A DNA stretch of 64,000 bases from CAYVQZ01 sp964453435 (GTDB taxonomy: Bacteria > Abyssobacteria > SURF-5): NCBI GenBank assembly GCA_964453435.1, contig CAYVQZ010000017.1, positions 1 to 64,000 on the forward strand, written 5' to 3'. Position numbers and translations under genes: made by a program. The notes under the pieces were generated by a model. The model was given only the letters and a program-made list of their open reading frames with translations. It was not told where the DNA came from and searched no databases. Positions within the stretch are counted from its first letter, which is position 1. Each line of letters opens with the position of its first letter. Positions 17,211-25,166 of this stretch are shown piece after piece.

Positions 17211-17239
17211 AGGATACCACAAAAAGGCCTTAGCGTCAA
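17211..17239 (-). promoter_or_regulatory. Promoter of the surA-like/eno/ftsB/tetR operon
   Basis: On the minus strand TTGACG (17239-17234) and TATCCT (17216-17211) are spaced by 17 bases. The predicted start is near 17204, leaving an unusually short leader before the ATG at 17195. Confidence 0.5.
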
Positions 17240-17375
17240 CGTGGAGCGCAGCGCGGCAGGGGCCCGACCGTTTTTTTGTCCCGGACCGGAAACCGGCAAA
17301 ACGGTCTTGCAACCCGTCACAAGGGAAAAGCGTTCTCTATCGGGGAACTTTGATTATCGGACGGATTCTTCCGGC

Positions 17376-18206
17376 TCAGTGCATCTCCCAGCCGCCGGTT
17401 ATATTGATGGCCTGGCCGGTCATATAATCGGCGTCGTTCGAGCAAAGGAAGGCCACGACGCCGGCGACATCCTCGGGTGTGCCCGCCCTGCCGAGAGGAA
17501 TGTTTTTAATTTTTTCCGCGACGATGTCGTTAACTGTGACTCCCGCCGCCTCCGCCATTTTCACGTGTCCCTCGCGCATCAGCTCGGTGTCGATATATCC
17601 GGGGCAGACAGCATTGACATTGATCTTGAAGGGGGCCACTTCAAGCGCCATGGTGCGAGTGAGCCCGATAACGGCCTGCTTGGCCGCAATGTAGGCTGCG
17701 AGGTAGATGGTGGGCGTCTTGGCGGTGCGGGATGAAAGGTTGACGATTTTGCCTCCTTCACCCTGCTCGATCATTCGCCGGGCCGCGGCGCGGGAGCAGA
17801 GGAACGTCCCGGTGGCATTAATATCAAGAGTGCGCTTCCATGCGGATTCCTCCATCATCAGCACGGGCGCCGCGCCGGGGCTTCCTCCCGCATTATTCAC
17901 CAGGATATCGATTTGTCCCAGTTCAGACACCGTTTGCTCAACCATCGCGTCGACTTCGTCGGTCTTGGTGACATCGCATTTGATTGCGATGGCGCGGACT
18001 CCGAGGGCGTTGATGCTATCGGCGGTCGATTGCAACTGGTCCCACGAACCCATCCCGTAATCGGGCGCATCTTCAAAGCGGGCGCAGATGTCGCTGATTG
18101 CGATGTCGGCCCCTTCCATGGCCAGCCGCCGCGCGATTCCGGCGCCTATGCCGGTCGCTCTTCCGACCCCGGTCACCAACGCCACTTTCTTCTTGAACCG
18201 GTCCAT
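17376..18206 (-). CDS. Short-chain dehydrogenase/reductase
   Basis: A 276-residue NAD(P)-dependent SDR. The cofactor loop reads TGVGRATGIG, two residues longer than the classical TGxxxGIG. NNAGG, the catalytic Ser in NLSSRT, and YIAAK with the Tyr-Lys pair follow. The tail GRAGTPEDVAGVVAFLCS...GQAINITGGW is classical. The ATG at 18206 is chosen because GAGGAG lies eight bases upstream; an ATG two codons earlier is too close to it. It is divergent from the exported FAD oxidoreductase. Substrate unknown. Confidence 0.88.
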   Translation of the reverse strand: MDRFKKKVALVTGVGRATGIGAGIARRLAMEGADIAISDICARFEDAPDYGMGSWDQLQSTADSINALGVRAIAIKCDVTKTDEVDAMVEQTVSELGQIDILVNNAGGSPGAAPVLMMEESAWKRTLDINATGTFLCSRAAARRMIEQGEGGKIVNLSSRTAKTPTIYLAAYIAAKQAVIGLTRTMALEVAPFKINVNAVCPGYIDTELMREGHVKMAEAAGVTVNDIVAEKIKNIPLGRAGTPEDVAGVVAFLCSNDADYMTGQAINITGGWEMH

Positions 18207-18380
18207 ACGCATGACTCCTCTTGTTTGGGTGCCCTCATTGGAAAGTATGTCATGTAGTATAATACAAGAAACCCGTTTCCCCAACCCAATGCCGTCACGA
18301 AACTCTCCCTGCATTTGAAACATCAAAAGCGTTGAGACCGTGTGGGTGCGGAAGCGTTCCGGCCAAACGAGGAGATACAT

Positions 18381-19718
18381 ATGTATTCGCGTCGCAAATT
18401 TCTGTCCATGGTTGGGGCCGGCGCGGGAGCGTTGGCAGCGCCCGGCATTGCCGGCCTGGTGGCGCGTCGGGGAGGAGTCGAAAGAAATGAATTCCGAAAG
18501 GAGAGCCTTTGGACCTCCGAGACGGCCGGCATGGGGCCGATGCCTTTGCTCGAGGGTGACCGCGAATTCGACCTGGCGATAGTCGGAGGCGGCTACACGG
18601 GGCTTTCATGCGCATACTACGCCAAGAGACAACGTCCCGAATGGTCGGTCGCAGTGCTGGAGGCATACCGTATGGGTTCGGGAGCGAGCTCGCGCAACTC
18701 GGGCGCCGTGTATGCGAGTTACCGGGGTCTCGATGATTCGGGCATGCCGCACCGAGGGTTTGAGCGGTTCTCGGGGTTCATCGAGGAAGAGGAAATAGAG
18801 TGCGATTTCAGACACGCCTCGGTGCTCCACGTGTGCGCCACGAAGAGAGAGGCGGAGAAAGCGCGCTCTGCGATTGCGCCGGGAACGAAATGGATTGGTC
18901 CCGGTGAGTTACGGGAGAGCATCAACACCTCATATTATGAGGGCGCCGTCGAACACTCGGGATATTATTCCATTCACCCGGCGAAGCTTGTTTGGGGACT
19001 TGTGAAGGCTGCGCAGCGTCAGGGAGCGGAATTGTTCGAACATTCTCCCGTCTTGCGCGTGAAGGCGGCGACACCGGCCGAACTCATTACGCCGAAGGGA
19101 ACAGTCCGGGCGAAACGCGTGTTCCTTGCGACGAATGCGCACACGCCGCGGTTGGGATTTCTCAAGTACGTGATGATGCCGGTCCATCAATTCACCCTCG
19201 CCACCCGAAAGCTGAGCGAGGAGGAAACGCGCGAGCTCGGGCTCGACCGCTGGTCGCTCAGGTTCGAGCACTATCTTCTGCCCGTAACGACGGATATCAC
19301 CCCGAGCGGCCACTTTTTCATCCGGATAGTGCTCGGCTACGCGAGCTTCAATTCGTGCGTATGGCGGGATATCGAGGGCGCGCGCGAGCTCGCGGCAAAA
19401 ATGTTCAAACAGCGGTACCCCTGGGTTGGGGAGTTGAGACTGGAACGCGGCTGGCACGGAGTAACGGGCCATACGTTGAAAGCGCGCGAAATAGCTTCTC
19501 CCATCGAGAGCGACAATATTCACGCGAGCGTAGCATATAACGGGCTCGGCGTGATGCCCGGTCACAATAACGGCTACCTTTCTGCGTGTCGGATAACGGG
19601 GCATGAGGAATCCGACATCCGCTATCTCGCCGGGCCCTCGGGTCACATTCCGATACCCGGCGAGTATTACAGGAGCGCAATCCTCAAGCCATTCATGAAA
19701 CTGGCGACACCGGTGTAA
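18381..19718 (+). CDS. Tat-exported FAD-dependent oxidoreductase (DadA-like)
   Basis: A 445-residue protein of the D-amino-acid-oxidase/glycine-oxidase fold. It begins with a twin-arginine signal (SRRKFL with Arg4-Arg5, then a hydrophobic alanine-rich run), so it is probably exported folded with FAD bound. The dinucleotide loop VGGGYTG is at 68-74. A second nucleotide-contact block GSGASSRNSGAVY, typical of DAO-family amine oxidases, and a C-terminal FAD-binding segment YNGLGVMPGHNNGYLSA follow. GAGGAG precedes the ATG. The likely reaction is oxidation of a secondary amine or amino acid in the periplasm; the substrate is unknown. Confidence 0.85.
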   Translation: MYSRRKFLSMVGAGAGALAAPGIAGLVARRGGVERNEFRKESLWTSETAGMGPMPLLEGDREFDLAIVGGGYTGLSCAYYAKRQRPEWSVAVLEAYRMGSGASSRNSGAVYASYRGLDDSGMPHRGFERFSGFIEEEEIECDFRHASVLHVCATKREAEKARSAIAPGTKWIGPGELRESINTSYYEGAVEHSGYYSIHPAKLVWGLVKAAQRQGAELFEHSPVLRVKAATPAELITPKGTVRAKRVFLATNAHTPRLGFLKYVMMPVHQFTLATRKLSEEETRELGLDRWSLRFEHYLLPVTTDITPSGHFFIRIVLGYASFNSCVWRDIEGARELAAKMFKQRYPWVGELRLERGWHGVTGHTLKAREIASPIESDNIHASVAYNGLGVMPGHNNGYLSACRITGHEESDIRYLAGPSGHIPIPGEYYRSAILKPFMKLATPV

Positions 19719-19721
19719 GCA

Positions 19722-19745
19722 GGGTCAGGTCTACGCATTTGACAA
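19722..19745 (+). repeat. Left terminal inverted repeat of the RAYT element
   Basis: This begins GGGTCAGGTCTACGCATTTG. It is the exact reverse complement of 20733-20756 over 24 bases. Confidence 0.85.
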
Positions 19746-19805
19746 ATCGGATGTCGCCATGATATACATGCCTCGTAAGAAGCAAGGCAATAGAGGAGCA
19801 CGAAG

Positions 19806-20747
19806 ATGGCGCGTCCGCTGAGAATCGAGTACGCCGGAGCTTTTTATCATATCACCGCGCGGGGAAACGAGCGAAAGGATATATTCAAAAGTATAAAGGA
19901 CAGGAAGCAGTTTCTTTCCTGTTTGTCCGCGGCTTTTGAGCGGTATCAGGCTATCATTCATGTCTACTGTCTCATGGGCAACCACTACCACCTGCTCCTT
20001 GAGACGCCCGCCGGCAATCTCTCGCAGATCATGCGGCACATCAACGGCGCGTATACCACATACTTCAACACAAAACGGCGCAGGGCGGGTCATTTGTTTC
20101 AGGGAAGATACAAAGCTGTTGTCGTTGAGGCGGATGTGTATGCCCAGGAACTCTCCAGGTATATTCACCTCAATCCTGTGAGGGCGGGAATAGTGGCGAA
20201 TCCGGAAGAATATCCCTGGTCCAGTTATGCGAGCTACATCAGCGCAAAGAATCCGCCCGAGTGGCTTTGCCGTGACATGATCCTGGGCTATTTCGGCAAG
20301 AAACTGAAAGATGCCCAGCGAAGATATCGTGAATTTGTTGAGGCGGAGCGGGAAGATCAGGAGGACCCTCTGCGAGAGGTAGTGGCTTCAACAATTCTCG
20401 GCAGTTCCGAATTTGTCGAGGCGATTCGAGAAAAATTGTTAGCGAAGCGGAAAGCCGAACGGGACGTGCCCGCGCTGCGGAAACTTGTTGCTGGGCCTTC
20501 GCCGGAATTGATCGCGCACGCCGTGGACGGCGAGATCTCCAATGCCGCTCTTGCACGGCAGGTAAAGCTGTATTTTCTTCAGCAATATACGCCTTTGAGG
20601 CTCAAAGACATAGGAAAAATGTACGGGATCAGTGAGTCGGGCGTCTCGACAGCGCGTCGCCGCATGGACCAGAAGATAAGGCAGGATGCCCGGCTCAGAA
20701 AGGTGACACAAAAGATCAAGAAGCGGTTAAGCTTGTCAAATGCGTAG
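19806..20747 (+). CDS. REP-associated tyrosine transposase (RAYT, Y1_Tnp family)
   Basis: A 313-residue single-strand DNA transposase related to IS200/IS605 TnpA. The N terminus MARPLRIEYAGAFYHITARG is the family signature. The metal-binding HUH motif is His60-Tyr61-His62 (NHYHLLLE). The likely catalytic tyrosine is Tyr119 in SRYIHLNPVRAG. After the 150-residue catalytic domain is a C-terminal extension ending in a helix-turn-helix-like segment (LKDIGKMYGISESGVSTARRRM), present in one RAYT subgroup. The stop codon lies inside the right inverted repeat. RAYTs are known in other bacteria to be tied to dispersed REP palindromes. The frame is intact. Confidence 0.92.
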   Translation: MARPLRIEYAGAFYHITARGNERKDIFKSIKDRKQFLSCLSAAFERYQAIIHVYCLMGNHYHLLLETPAGNLSQIMRHINGAYTTYFNTKRRRAGHLFQGRYKAVVVEADVYAQELSRYIHLNPVRAGIVANPEEYPWSSYASYISAKNPPEWLCRDMILGYFGKKLKDAQRRYREFVEAEREDQEDPLREVVASTILGSSEFVEAIREKLLAKRKAERDVPALRKLVAGPSPELIAHAVDGEISNAALARQVKLYFLQQYTPLRLKDIGKMYGISESGVSTARRRMDQKIRQDARLRKVTQKIKKRLSLSNA

Positions 20748-20756
20748 ACCTGACCC
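20733..20756 (-). repeat. Right terminal inverted repeat of the RAYT element
   Basis: This is the exact inverted copy of 19722-19745. It contains the TAG stop of the transposase gene (20745-20747). Confidence 0.85.
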
Positions 20757-20772
20757 CTTGACCCGAGGGCTT

Positions 20773-21885
20773 TTACATCGGCCAGCCCTGGATATCGAGG
20801 TTGGTGAGGCCCGCCTCTTTGGCCCATTGCACGGCCTCAAGGTATTCTTTGCGCGTGAGGGGCCGTGCGATCTCGGGATAGTCGAATGCCTTGTACATCG
20901 GGCGATACTGCGACAGTATGTTCACGTAGGTGTCCCCGGGAAGATTTTCAGCTATCCATCGGAACACTTTCCTCGCGCCGCTGACTCTGTTCGGCATGAC
21001 GAGGTGGCGTATCATCAGCCCCCGATATATGAGGCCGTCCTCGGCCGGCTTTGCCACACCGACCTGGCGGTGCATTTCGAGCAGCGCGGCCTTGGTGACC
21101 TCCGGGTAACTCTCGGCTTCCGATGAGTACTTCGCCGCCATTGCGCCGTCCGCGTATTTGAAGTCGGGCAGATAGATGTCAACGATGCCATCCAGAACCT
21201 TGAGAATCTCCACCCGTTCCCATCCGCACGTATTGTAGACCAGGGGGAGCCGCAAACCTCCGGCCGCCGCCATGTCGAGCGCCCGGACGATATGGGGCGA
21301 ATAATGAGTGGGTGTCACCATGTTAATGTTGTGGCAGCCTCGTCTTTGCAGCCGGAGCATCATGTCCGCCATTTCTTCAATGGCCCGGTCCTCACCCTGC
21401 CCGCCCTGGCTTATCTCCCAGTTGATGCAGAACACGCATCGCAGCCCGCAGTTTGTAAGGAAGATCGTTCCGGAACCGCCCCTTCCCACCAGCGGTCTTT
21501 CCTCCCCGAAGTGCGCTCGATATGCCGAAACCTGAAGCTGGGCGGAGGCCCCGCAGAATCCTTTCTCTCCCCGGAGCTTGTTGACGCCGCACATTCTCGG
21601 GCACAACTCACAGCGTTGCATGATGTCCCACAGGGCATCCCCCCGCTTTTTCAACTCTCCGCTCCTGTGAAGGCGCACATAGAAAGGCTGGAAATCGGCA
21701 TGGGTTTGGGCTGCGATTTTGGAAGCGGATTGTGCCGGGCCGCTCGGGACGCCATTCCCCGACGCGGGCGGTTCCTTCGTGCCTTGGTCACACCCGGCAA
21801 GCAACGGCGCGAGCGAGGCGGCTCCGCCGGTGATGGAGAGAAAAAAACAGGACCTGAGAAATTTTCTTCGTGAAAGAGCGGCCAT
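20773..21885 (-). CDS. Radical SAM protein with Tat signal and lipobox
   Basis: A 371-residue radical SAM protein related to PflA-like activating enzymes and the AmmeMemoRadiSam protein. The cluster motif is Cys146-x3-Cys150-x2-Cys153 (CGLRCVFC). A second cysteine set lies ahead of it: Cys92, Cys95, Cys99 and Cys111 (CELCPRMC...GFC). Unusually, it begins with SRRKFL (Arg6-Arg7) and a hydrophobic run ending in LLAGC (Cys32), predicting Tat export and lipid anchoring. The ATG at 21885 has AAGGTGA upstream and gives exactly this signal. The sequence around YNTCGW, DIYLPDFKY and RHLVMPNR is typical of the family. Target unknown. It converges on the exported FAD oxidoreductase across the RAYT element. 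Confidence 0.85.
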   Translation of the reverse strand: MAALSRRKFLRSCFFLSITGGAASLAPLLAGCDQGTKEPPASGNGVPSGPAQSASKIAAQTHADFQPFYVRLHRSGELKKRGDALWDIMQRCELCPRMCGVNKLRGEKGFCGASAQLQVSAYRAHFGEERPLVGRGGSGTIFLTNCGLRCVFCINWEISQGGQGEDRAIEEMADMMLRLQRRGCHNINMVTPTHYSPHIVRALDMAAAGGLRLPLVYNTCGWERVEILKVLDGIVDIYLPDFKYADGAMAAKYSSEAESYPEVTKAALLEMHRQVGVAKPAEDGLIYRGLMIRHLVMPNRVSGARKVFRWIAENLPGDTYVNILSQYRPMYKAFDYPEIARPLTRKEYLEAVQWAKEAGLTNLDIQGWPM

Positions 21886-22521
21886 ATTGCGGTCACCTTC
21901 CACTCTTGAGGGGTTGGTGGACTGCGCTTCGCTGCGACGTCTCGCTCTGAAGAGAAGAACCTTGAGTCGAAGTGACTTTCGCACAAACAGTGTACCACAT
22001 ATTTTCCGCGGCGACAACACCTTTCTGCCAGAGAATAAAGGGAACCGGGGGGCGAACAGCTAGAACAAAAGGGTGGCCATTAAAGGTTCTCATGCGCAAA
22101 GACGAACAACGAAGGATGAAGGGCGCGTGAGAGTCCAAGGTTCAAAGTTGAAATTGTTCCCTCAGATCTCTTCCGAATCCCCCCGAATCCGAGAAATCAG
22201 CGTATGAGGACGCTGTTTTGAGACCAACCACGGAGGTCATTTTCTCGACGGAGGTTCGCTTCACAGCCTGGCGAATTTGTGTGAGCCCTGACGCCCCGTT
22301 CAGCGAGATCCCGTTTTATGAAAAGGGGAAGAAGGTGGGCGCACAGCCGTGCGCCCCTGTGAAAGAGATGATCTCCTGAACTCGGCGCAGTTGCTGCGGA
22401 TAAAAAGACATTTTCCGTGTCCGGCCCGAGAGGCAAAGAACATGGGAGAATCCAAGGCGGTTGCGACCCGGCGCCAATTTCCGGTCTTTCCCCGACGATG
22501 ATTCGCGGTCCCGCGAGCCAG
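21886..22521. other. Intergenic region without a gene
   Basis: About 640 bases between the radical SAM start and the end of the phosphatase gene. No convincing promoter, RNA or repeat was recognised. Open frames here have no ribosome sites. Confidence 0.4.
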
Positions 22522-23310
22522 TCATTTTTTGGGGCGGGCGCCGTGGCGGAGGATGTCGATCATCTGCGAGTGGATTCTGCCGTTGCTGGCGACGATTTCC
22601 TTCGAATATATGCTGAAGCCGTCACCGACGAGGTCGGTGACCGTTCCGCCGGCCTCGACAACGAAAAGAGCGCCGGCTGCGACGTCCCACGGGAAGAGCT
22701 TCAGTTCCCAGAACCCGTCGAACCGGCCCATGGCGCAATAGCAGAGGTCGAGCGCCGCCGAACCGGCGCGTCTGACCGCTTGCGCTCGAAAAATCATCGT
22801 GTTCCAGTTGTCGAGATTGTTCGCCTTGCTCTCCCGGAGGTCGTAGGGAAAGCCGGTTGCGAGAAGCGCGTTGTTGAGGTTGTCGGTCTCGGACACATTG
22901 ACCGGTCGTCCGTTCAGCATGGCTCCTCCGCCTCTTGCGCCGGTGAACAGCTCGTCGCGGACGGGATCGTAGACAGCGCCGAGTTCAATGGCGCCTTCGA
23001 CCTCGAGCGCGATGGACACGCAGAACATGGGAAACCCGTGCGCGTAGTTCGTGGTGCCGTCGAGCGGGTCGATAATCCATCGATATTTCCCTTGTTTCTC
23101 CGGCACATCGCTTTCCTCGGCGAGAATCTGGTGACCGGGATACGCTTTGCCGATGCGTTCCTTTATGTGGTCCTCCGATTTCAGGTCCATCTCGGTAACG
23201 AGGTTGATCTCACCCTTGTGCTCGATCCAGGCGATTTTATCATTGCCGTCGCGCAATATGTTTCCTGCGGAAACAGCGACCGCGGCGGCGAATCCGAGCA
23301 GTTCCTTCAC
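22522..23310 (-). CDS. suhB: Inositol monophosphatase family protein
   Basis: A 262-residue Mg-dependent phosphatase. Visible sites are the metal-ligand Glu in ILAEES, then DPLDGTTN (81-88), which carries the catalytic Asp residues, and the second motif WDVAAG near residue 207. Length and layout match SuhB/IMPase proteins, which dephosphorylate myo-inositol 1-phosphate or related sugar phosphates; some also act on PAP or fructose bisphosphate. The symbol is by best family match. It stands alone on the minus strand. Confidence 0.88.
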   Translation of the reverse strand: MKELLGFAAAVAVSAGNILRDGNDKIAWIEHKGEINLVTEMDLKSEDHIKERIGKAYPGHQILAEESDVPEKQGKYRWIIDPLDGTTNYAHGFPMFCVSIALEVEGAIELGAVYDPVRDELFTGARGGGAMLNGRPVNVSETDNLNNALLATGFPYDLRESKANNLDNWNTMIFRAQAVRRAGSAALDLCYCAMGRFDGFWELKLFPWDVAAGALFVVEAGGTVTDLVGDGFSIYSKEIVASNGRIHSQMIDILRHGARPKK

Positions 23311-23601
23311 TTGTCTTATCTCCTTTCAGCCGAATGTGTTGAGGGAACGCGGGAACATATATGAAACGAATTGCCCAAAAGAAGGAAAGATTCTTTGCTG
23401 TGTTCAGAGTAACAAGGGAGACGCCGGGGCGCAATTGCGGCAACAGGGAATCACGGCGAGCGTGACCTTCGGCCGAGAAACGCATGACCTCGGAATTGGA
23501 GTTCCGCAATTCGCTAAAGCCGCTGCGCGCAGCATCATATCGCCAATATTGATGTTGCGAAAGGCGCCGGACAAAATTCGTACGGTTGAAAGGCCGCACT
23601 G
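23311..23601. other. Intergenic region with a repeat fragment
   Basis: This divergent spacer between the phosphatase and the small charged protein has no gene. A fragment of the dispersed repeat lies at 23447-23474. The rest appears to be further decayed repeat sequence. Confidence 0.45.
23447..23474 (+). repeat. Copy 3 (fragment) of the dispersed intergenic repeat
   Basis: This 28-base segment, GGAATCACGGCGAGCGTGAC followed by CTTCGGCC, matches 55240-55267 with two mismatches. The ends of the element are not clear. Confidence 0.6.
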
Positions 23602-23630
23602 TTTACATTTTTGTAATAGAGCGCTACAAT
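23602..23630 (+). promoter_or_regulatory. Promoter upstream of the small charged protein
   Basis: TTTACA (23602-23607) and TACAAT (23625-23630) are 17 bases apart. TTACA-TTTT-TGTAA forms a small palindrome overlapping the -35 region. The predicted leader is about 80 bases. Confidence 0.5.
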
Positions 23631-23718
23631 TATAGAGGAAATAGTTGCTGTATGTTATCGCAAATCTGCCGATAAGAAAGATGGGGGGTGGCCCCTCCGA
23701 AAAAGGGTGTGGTGGCAG

Positions 23719-24036
23719 ATGCAGCCCAAACCAATCGAATCGCGGAATTTGCTGGATATCGACGCGCAGAAGCGGCTTGTCGATATGGAAGGAATTCTGC
23801 ATCTTCGCAGCGTGCGCGAGCACAAGGAACACCCGGCTGAGACCGATTATGACATCATTCACGACGAGGCCGGCCGCCGCAACCGGGAAGAGGACGCAAG
23901 GAAATTCTTCGAGCGACTGAAGAAATCCCGCGAGCGGCGCCAAAATCAATCGCCGGAAGCCGCCTCGGAGGCGGTTGGAGAAACCGAGTCTCCGCCGAAT
24001 GGTCAAAAGGGCGCTCACCTGGATATTGAAGCCTGA
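23719..24036 (+). CDS. Small highly charged protein of unknown function
   Basis: A 105-residue protein not recognised as any named family. It is rich in Glu, Arg, Lys and Asp. The middle (AGRRNREEDARKFFERLKKSRERR) should be a long charged helix, and the tail is proline/serine-rich and looks disordered. There is no signal, membrane helix or cysteine motif. A promoter at 23602-23630 supports expression, although the ribosome site is weak and a GTG four codons upstream is an alternative start. It converges on hisC. Confidence 0.5.
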   Translation: MQPKPIESRNLLDIDAQKRLVDMEGILHLRSVREHKEHPAETDYDIIHDEAGRRNREEDARKFFERLKKSRERRQNQSPEAASEAVGETESPPNGQKGAHLDIEA

Positions 24037-24119
24037 AGAGACTTCGCCAAATTTCCCCGTCCTCTATGCAGGTTCTTCTCGTTGACAGCGAATCCTTCCC
24101 TCCGTTCGTTTGCGGTTCC

Positions 24120-25166
24120 TCATTTGGCGATTATGTCGTTCAGTTCGCGCAGCAGCGCGTCGATTTGTTCATCGGTTCCTACTGTTATTCGCAGGCAGTC
24201 GTCGAGTCGCCGCAGCGGGAAGTATCGGACCAGGATTTTTCTCCGTTTCAGTTCTTCGTAGAGGTCGCTCGCGTTTCCGTTCGGAGATTTTACAAGAACG
24301 AAGTTCGATTCGGACGGATACACCGTGAACCCGAGCTTCGCGAGACCATCTGTGAGCCGGGCGCGGGTTTGCACGATTCTTTCGACGTTTCTCCGCATGT
24401 GCTCGATGTCGTCGAGGGCGGCGTTCGCCACGAGTTGGCTGAGGAGGTTTACGTTGTAGGAATCTTTCGTTTTCATCAACTCGGAGACGAGTTCCTCGTT
24501 TGCGAGCGCAAAGCCAACGCGTATTGAAGCGAGCGAGAACGATTTGGAGAACGTTCTCAGGAGCATGAGATTGGGGCATTTCGGGAGCATGCCGACACAT
24601 GAGCACTCGCCGAAATCGGCATAGGCTTCATCTGCGACAACCAGCCCGTTGAACGATTCGCACAGTCTCTCGATTCCCGTCGGGGACACCGACTTGCCGG
24701 TGGGCGAGTTCGGGTTGGCCACGAAAAAAATTTTTCCGGATTTTTGGAAGACCTCGTCGGGCAAGTCGAAATTATTGTCGAGTTCGACAGACTCGAATCC
24801 GACCGCGTTCAGGCGGGCGAGCGTCTCGTAGAGCACGTACGTGGGATACGTGAAAAGGACCTTTTCATCGGGGTCGACGAATGTTCTGATAAGCAGGCTC
24901 AGCACTTCGTCTGAGCCGTTTCCGACGAATATCCGTTCCGGGGCGACGCGGTAGATTTCCGATATTTTGGAGCGCAGGCGCACGAACACGGGGTCGGGAT
25001 ACTTTCGCATGTGTTCGCCGCTCACACTGCGGAGAACCTCGAACACACTGGGAGAAGGGGGGTAGGGATTCTCGTTGGTGTTCAGCTTTATGTAATCGGC
25101 GCCGAGGGGCTGCTCGCCGGGAACGTAGCCTTGCACGCGTGACAGGTGTCTTCGGGCATAAGTCAT
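24120..25166 (-). CDS. hisC: Histidinol-phosphate aminotransferase
   Basis: A 348-residue fold-type I PLP enzyme making histidinol phosphate from imidazole-acetol phosphate with glutamate. It shows the family start RHLSRVQGYVPGEQPLG, LNTNENPYPPSP, GNGSDEVLSLL, NPNSPTGKSVS, DEAYADFG, and the PLP lysine in TFSKSFSLASIRVGFA. Its start overlaps the hisD stop by four bases, so the pair is translationally coupled. The remaining his genes are not in the window. Confidence 0.93.
   Translation of the reverse strand: MTYARRHLSRVQGYVPGEQPLGADYIKLNTNENPYPPSPSVFEVLRSVSGEHMRKYPDPVFVRLRSKISEIYRVAPERIFVGNGSDEVLSLLIRTFVDPDEKVLFTYPTYVLYETLARLNAVGFESVELDNNFDLPDEVFQKSGKIFFVANPNSPTGKSVSPTGIERLCESFNGLVVADEAYADFGECSCVGMLPKCPNLMLLRTFSKSFSLASIRVGFALANEELVSELMKTKDSYNVNLLSQLVANAALDDIEHMRRNVERIVQTRARLTDGLAKLGFTVYPSESNFVLVKSPNGNASDLYEELKRRKILVRYFPLRRLDDCLRITVGTDEQIDALLRELNDIIAK

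Larger units (their letters stand above)
19722..20756 (+). mobile_element. RAYT transposase element with 24-bp terminal inverted repeats
   Basis: A compact 1,035-base unit holding a single transposase gene between two perfect 24-base inverted repeats (19722-19745 and 20733-20756). It fits exactly into the gap between the stops of two converging genes: its left end is 4 bases after the FAD oxidoreductase stop and its right end is 16 bases from the radical SAM stop. No target duplication was recognised. The intact frame and perfect ends suggest recent arrival. Confidence 0.8.

Noticed and set aside
18238..18263. TTGGAA...TATAAT as a promoter for the Tat FAD oxidoreductase
   Set aside because: The TATAAT at 18258-18263 is good, but the spacer is only 14 bases, so it is not claimed.
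19722..20756. The RAYT element as the source of the dispersed GAATnTGTCCCACGATT repeats
   Set aside because: Its 24-bp ends share no sequence with the repeat ends, and its internal sequence lacks the modules. A link through another RAYT elsewhere in the genome remains possible.
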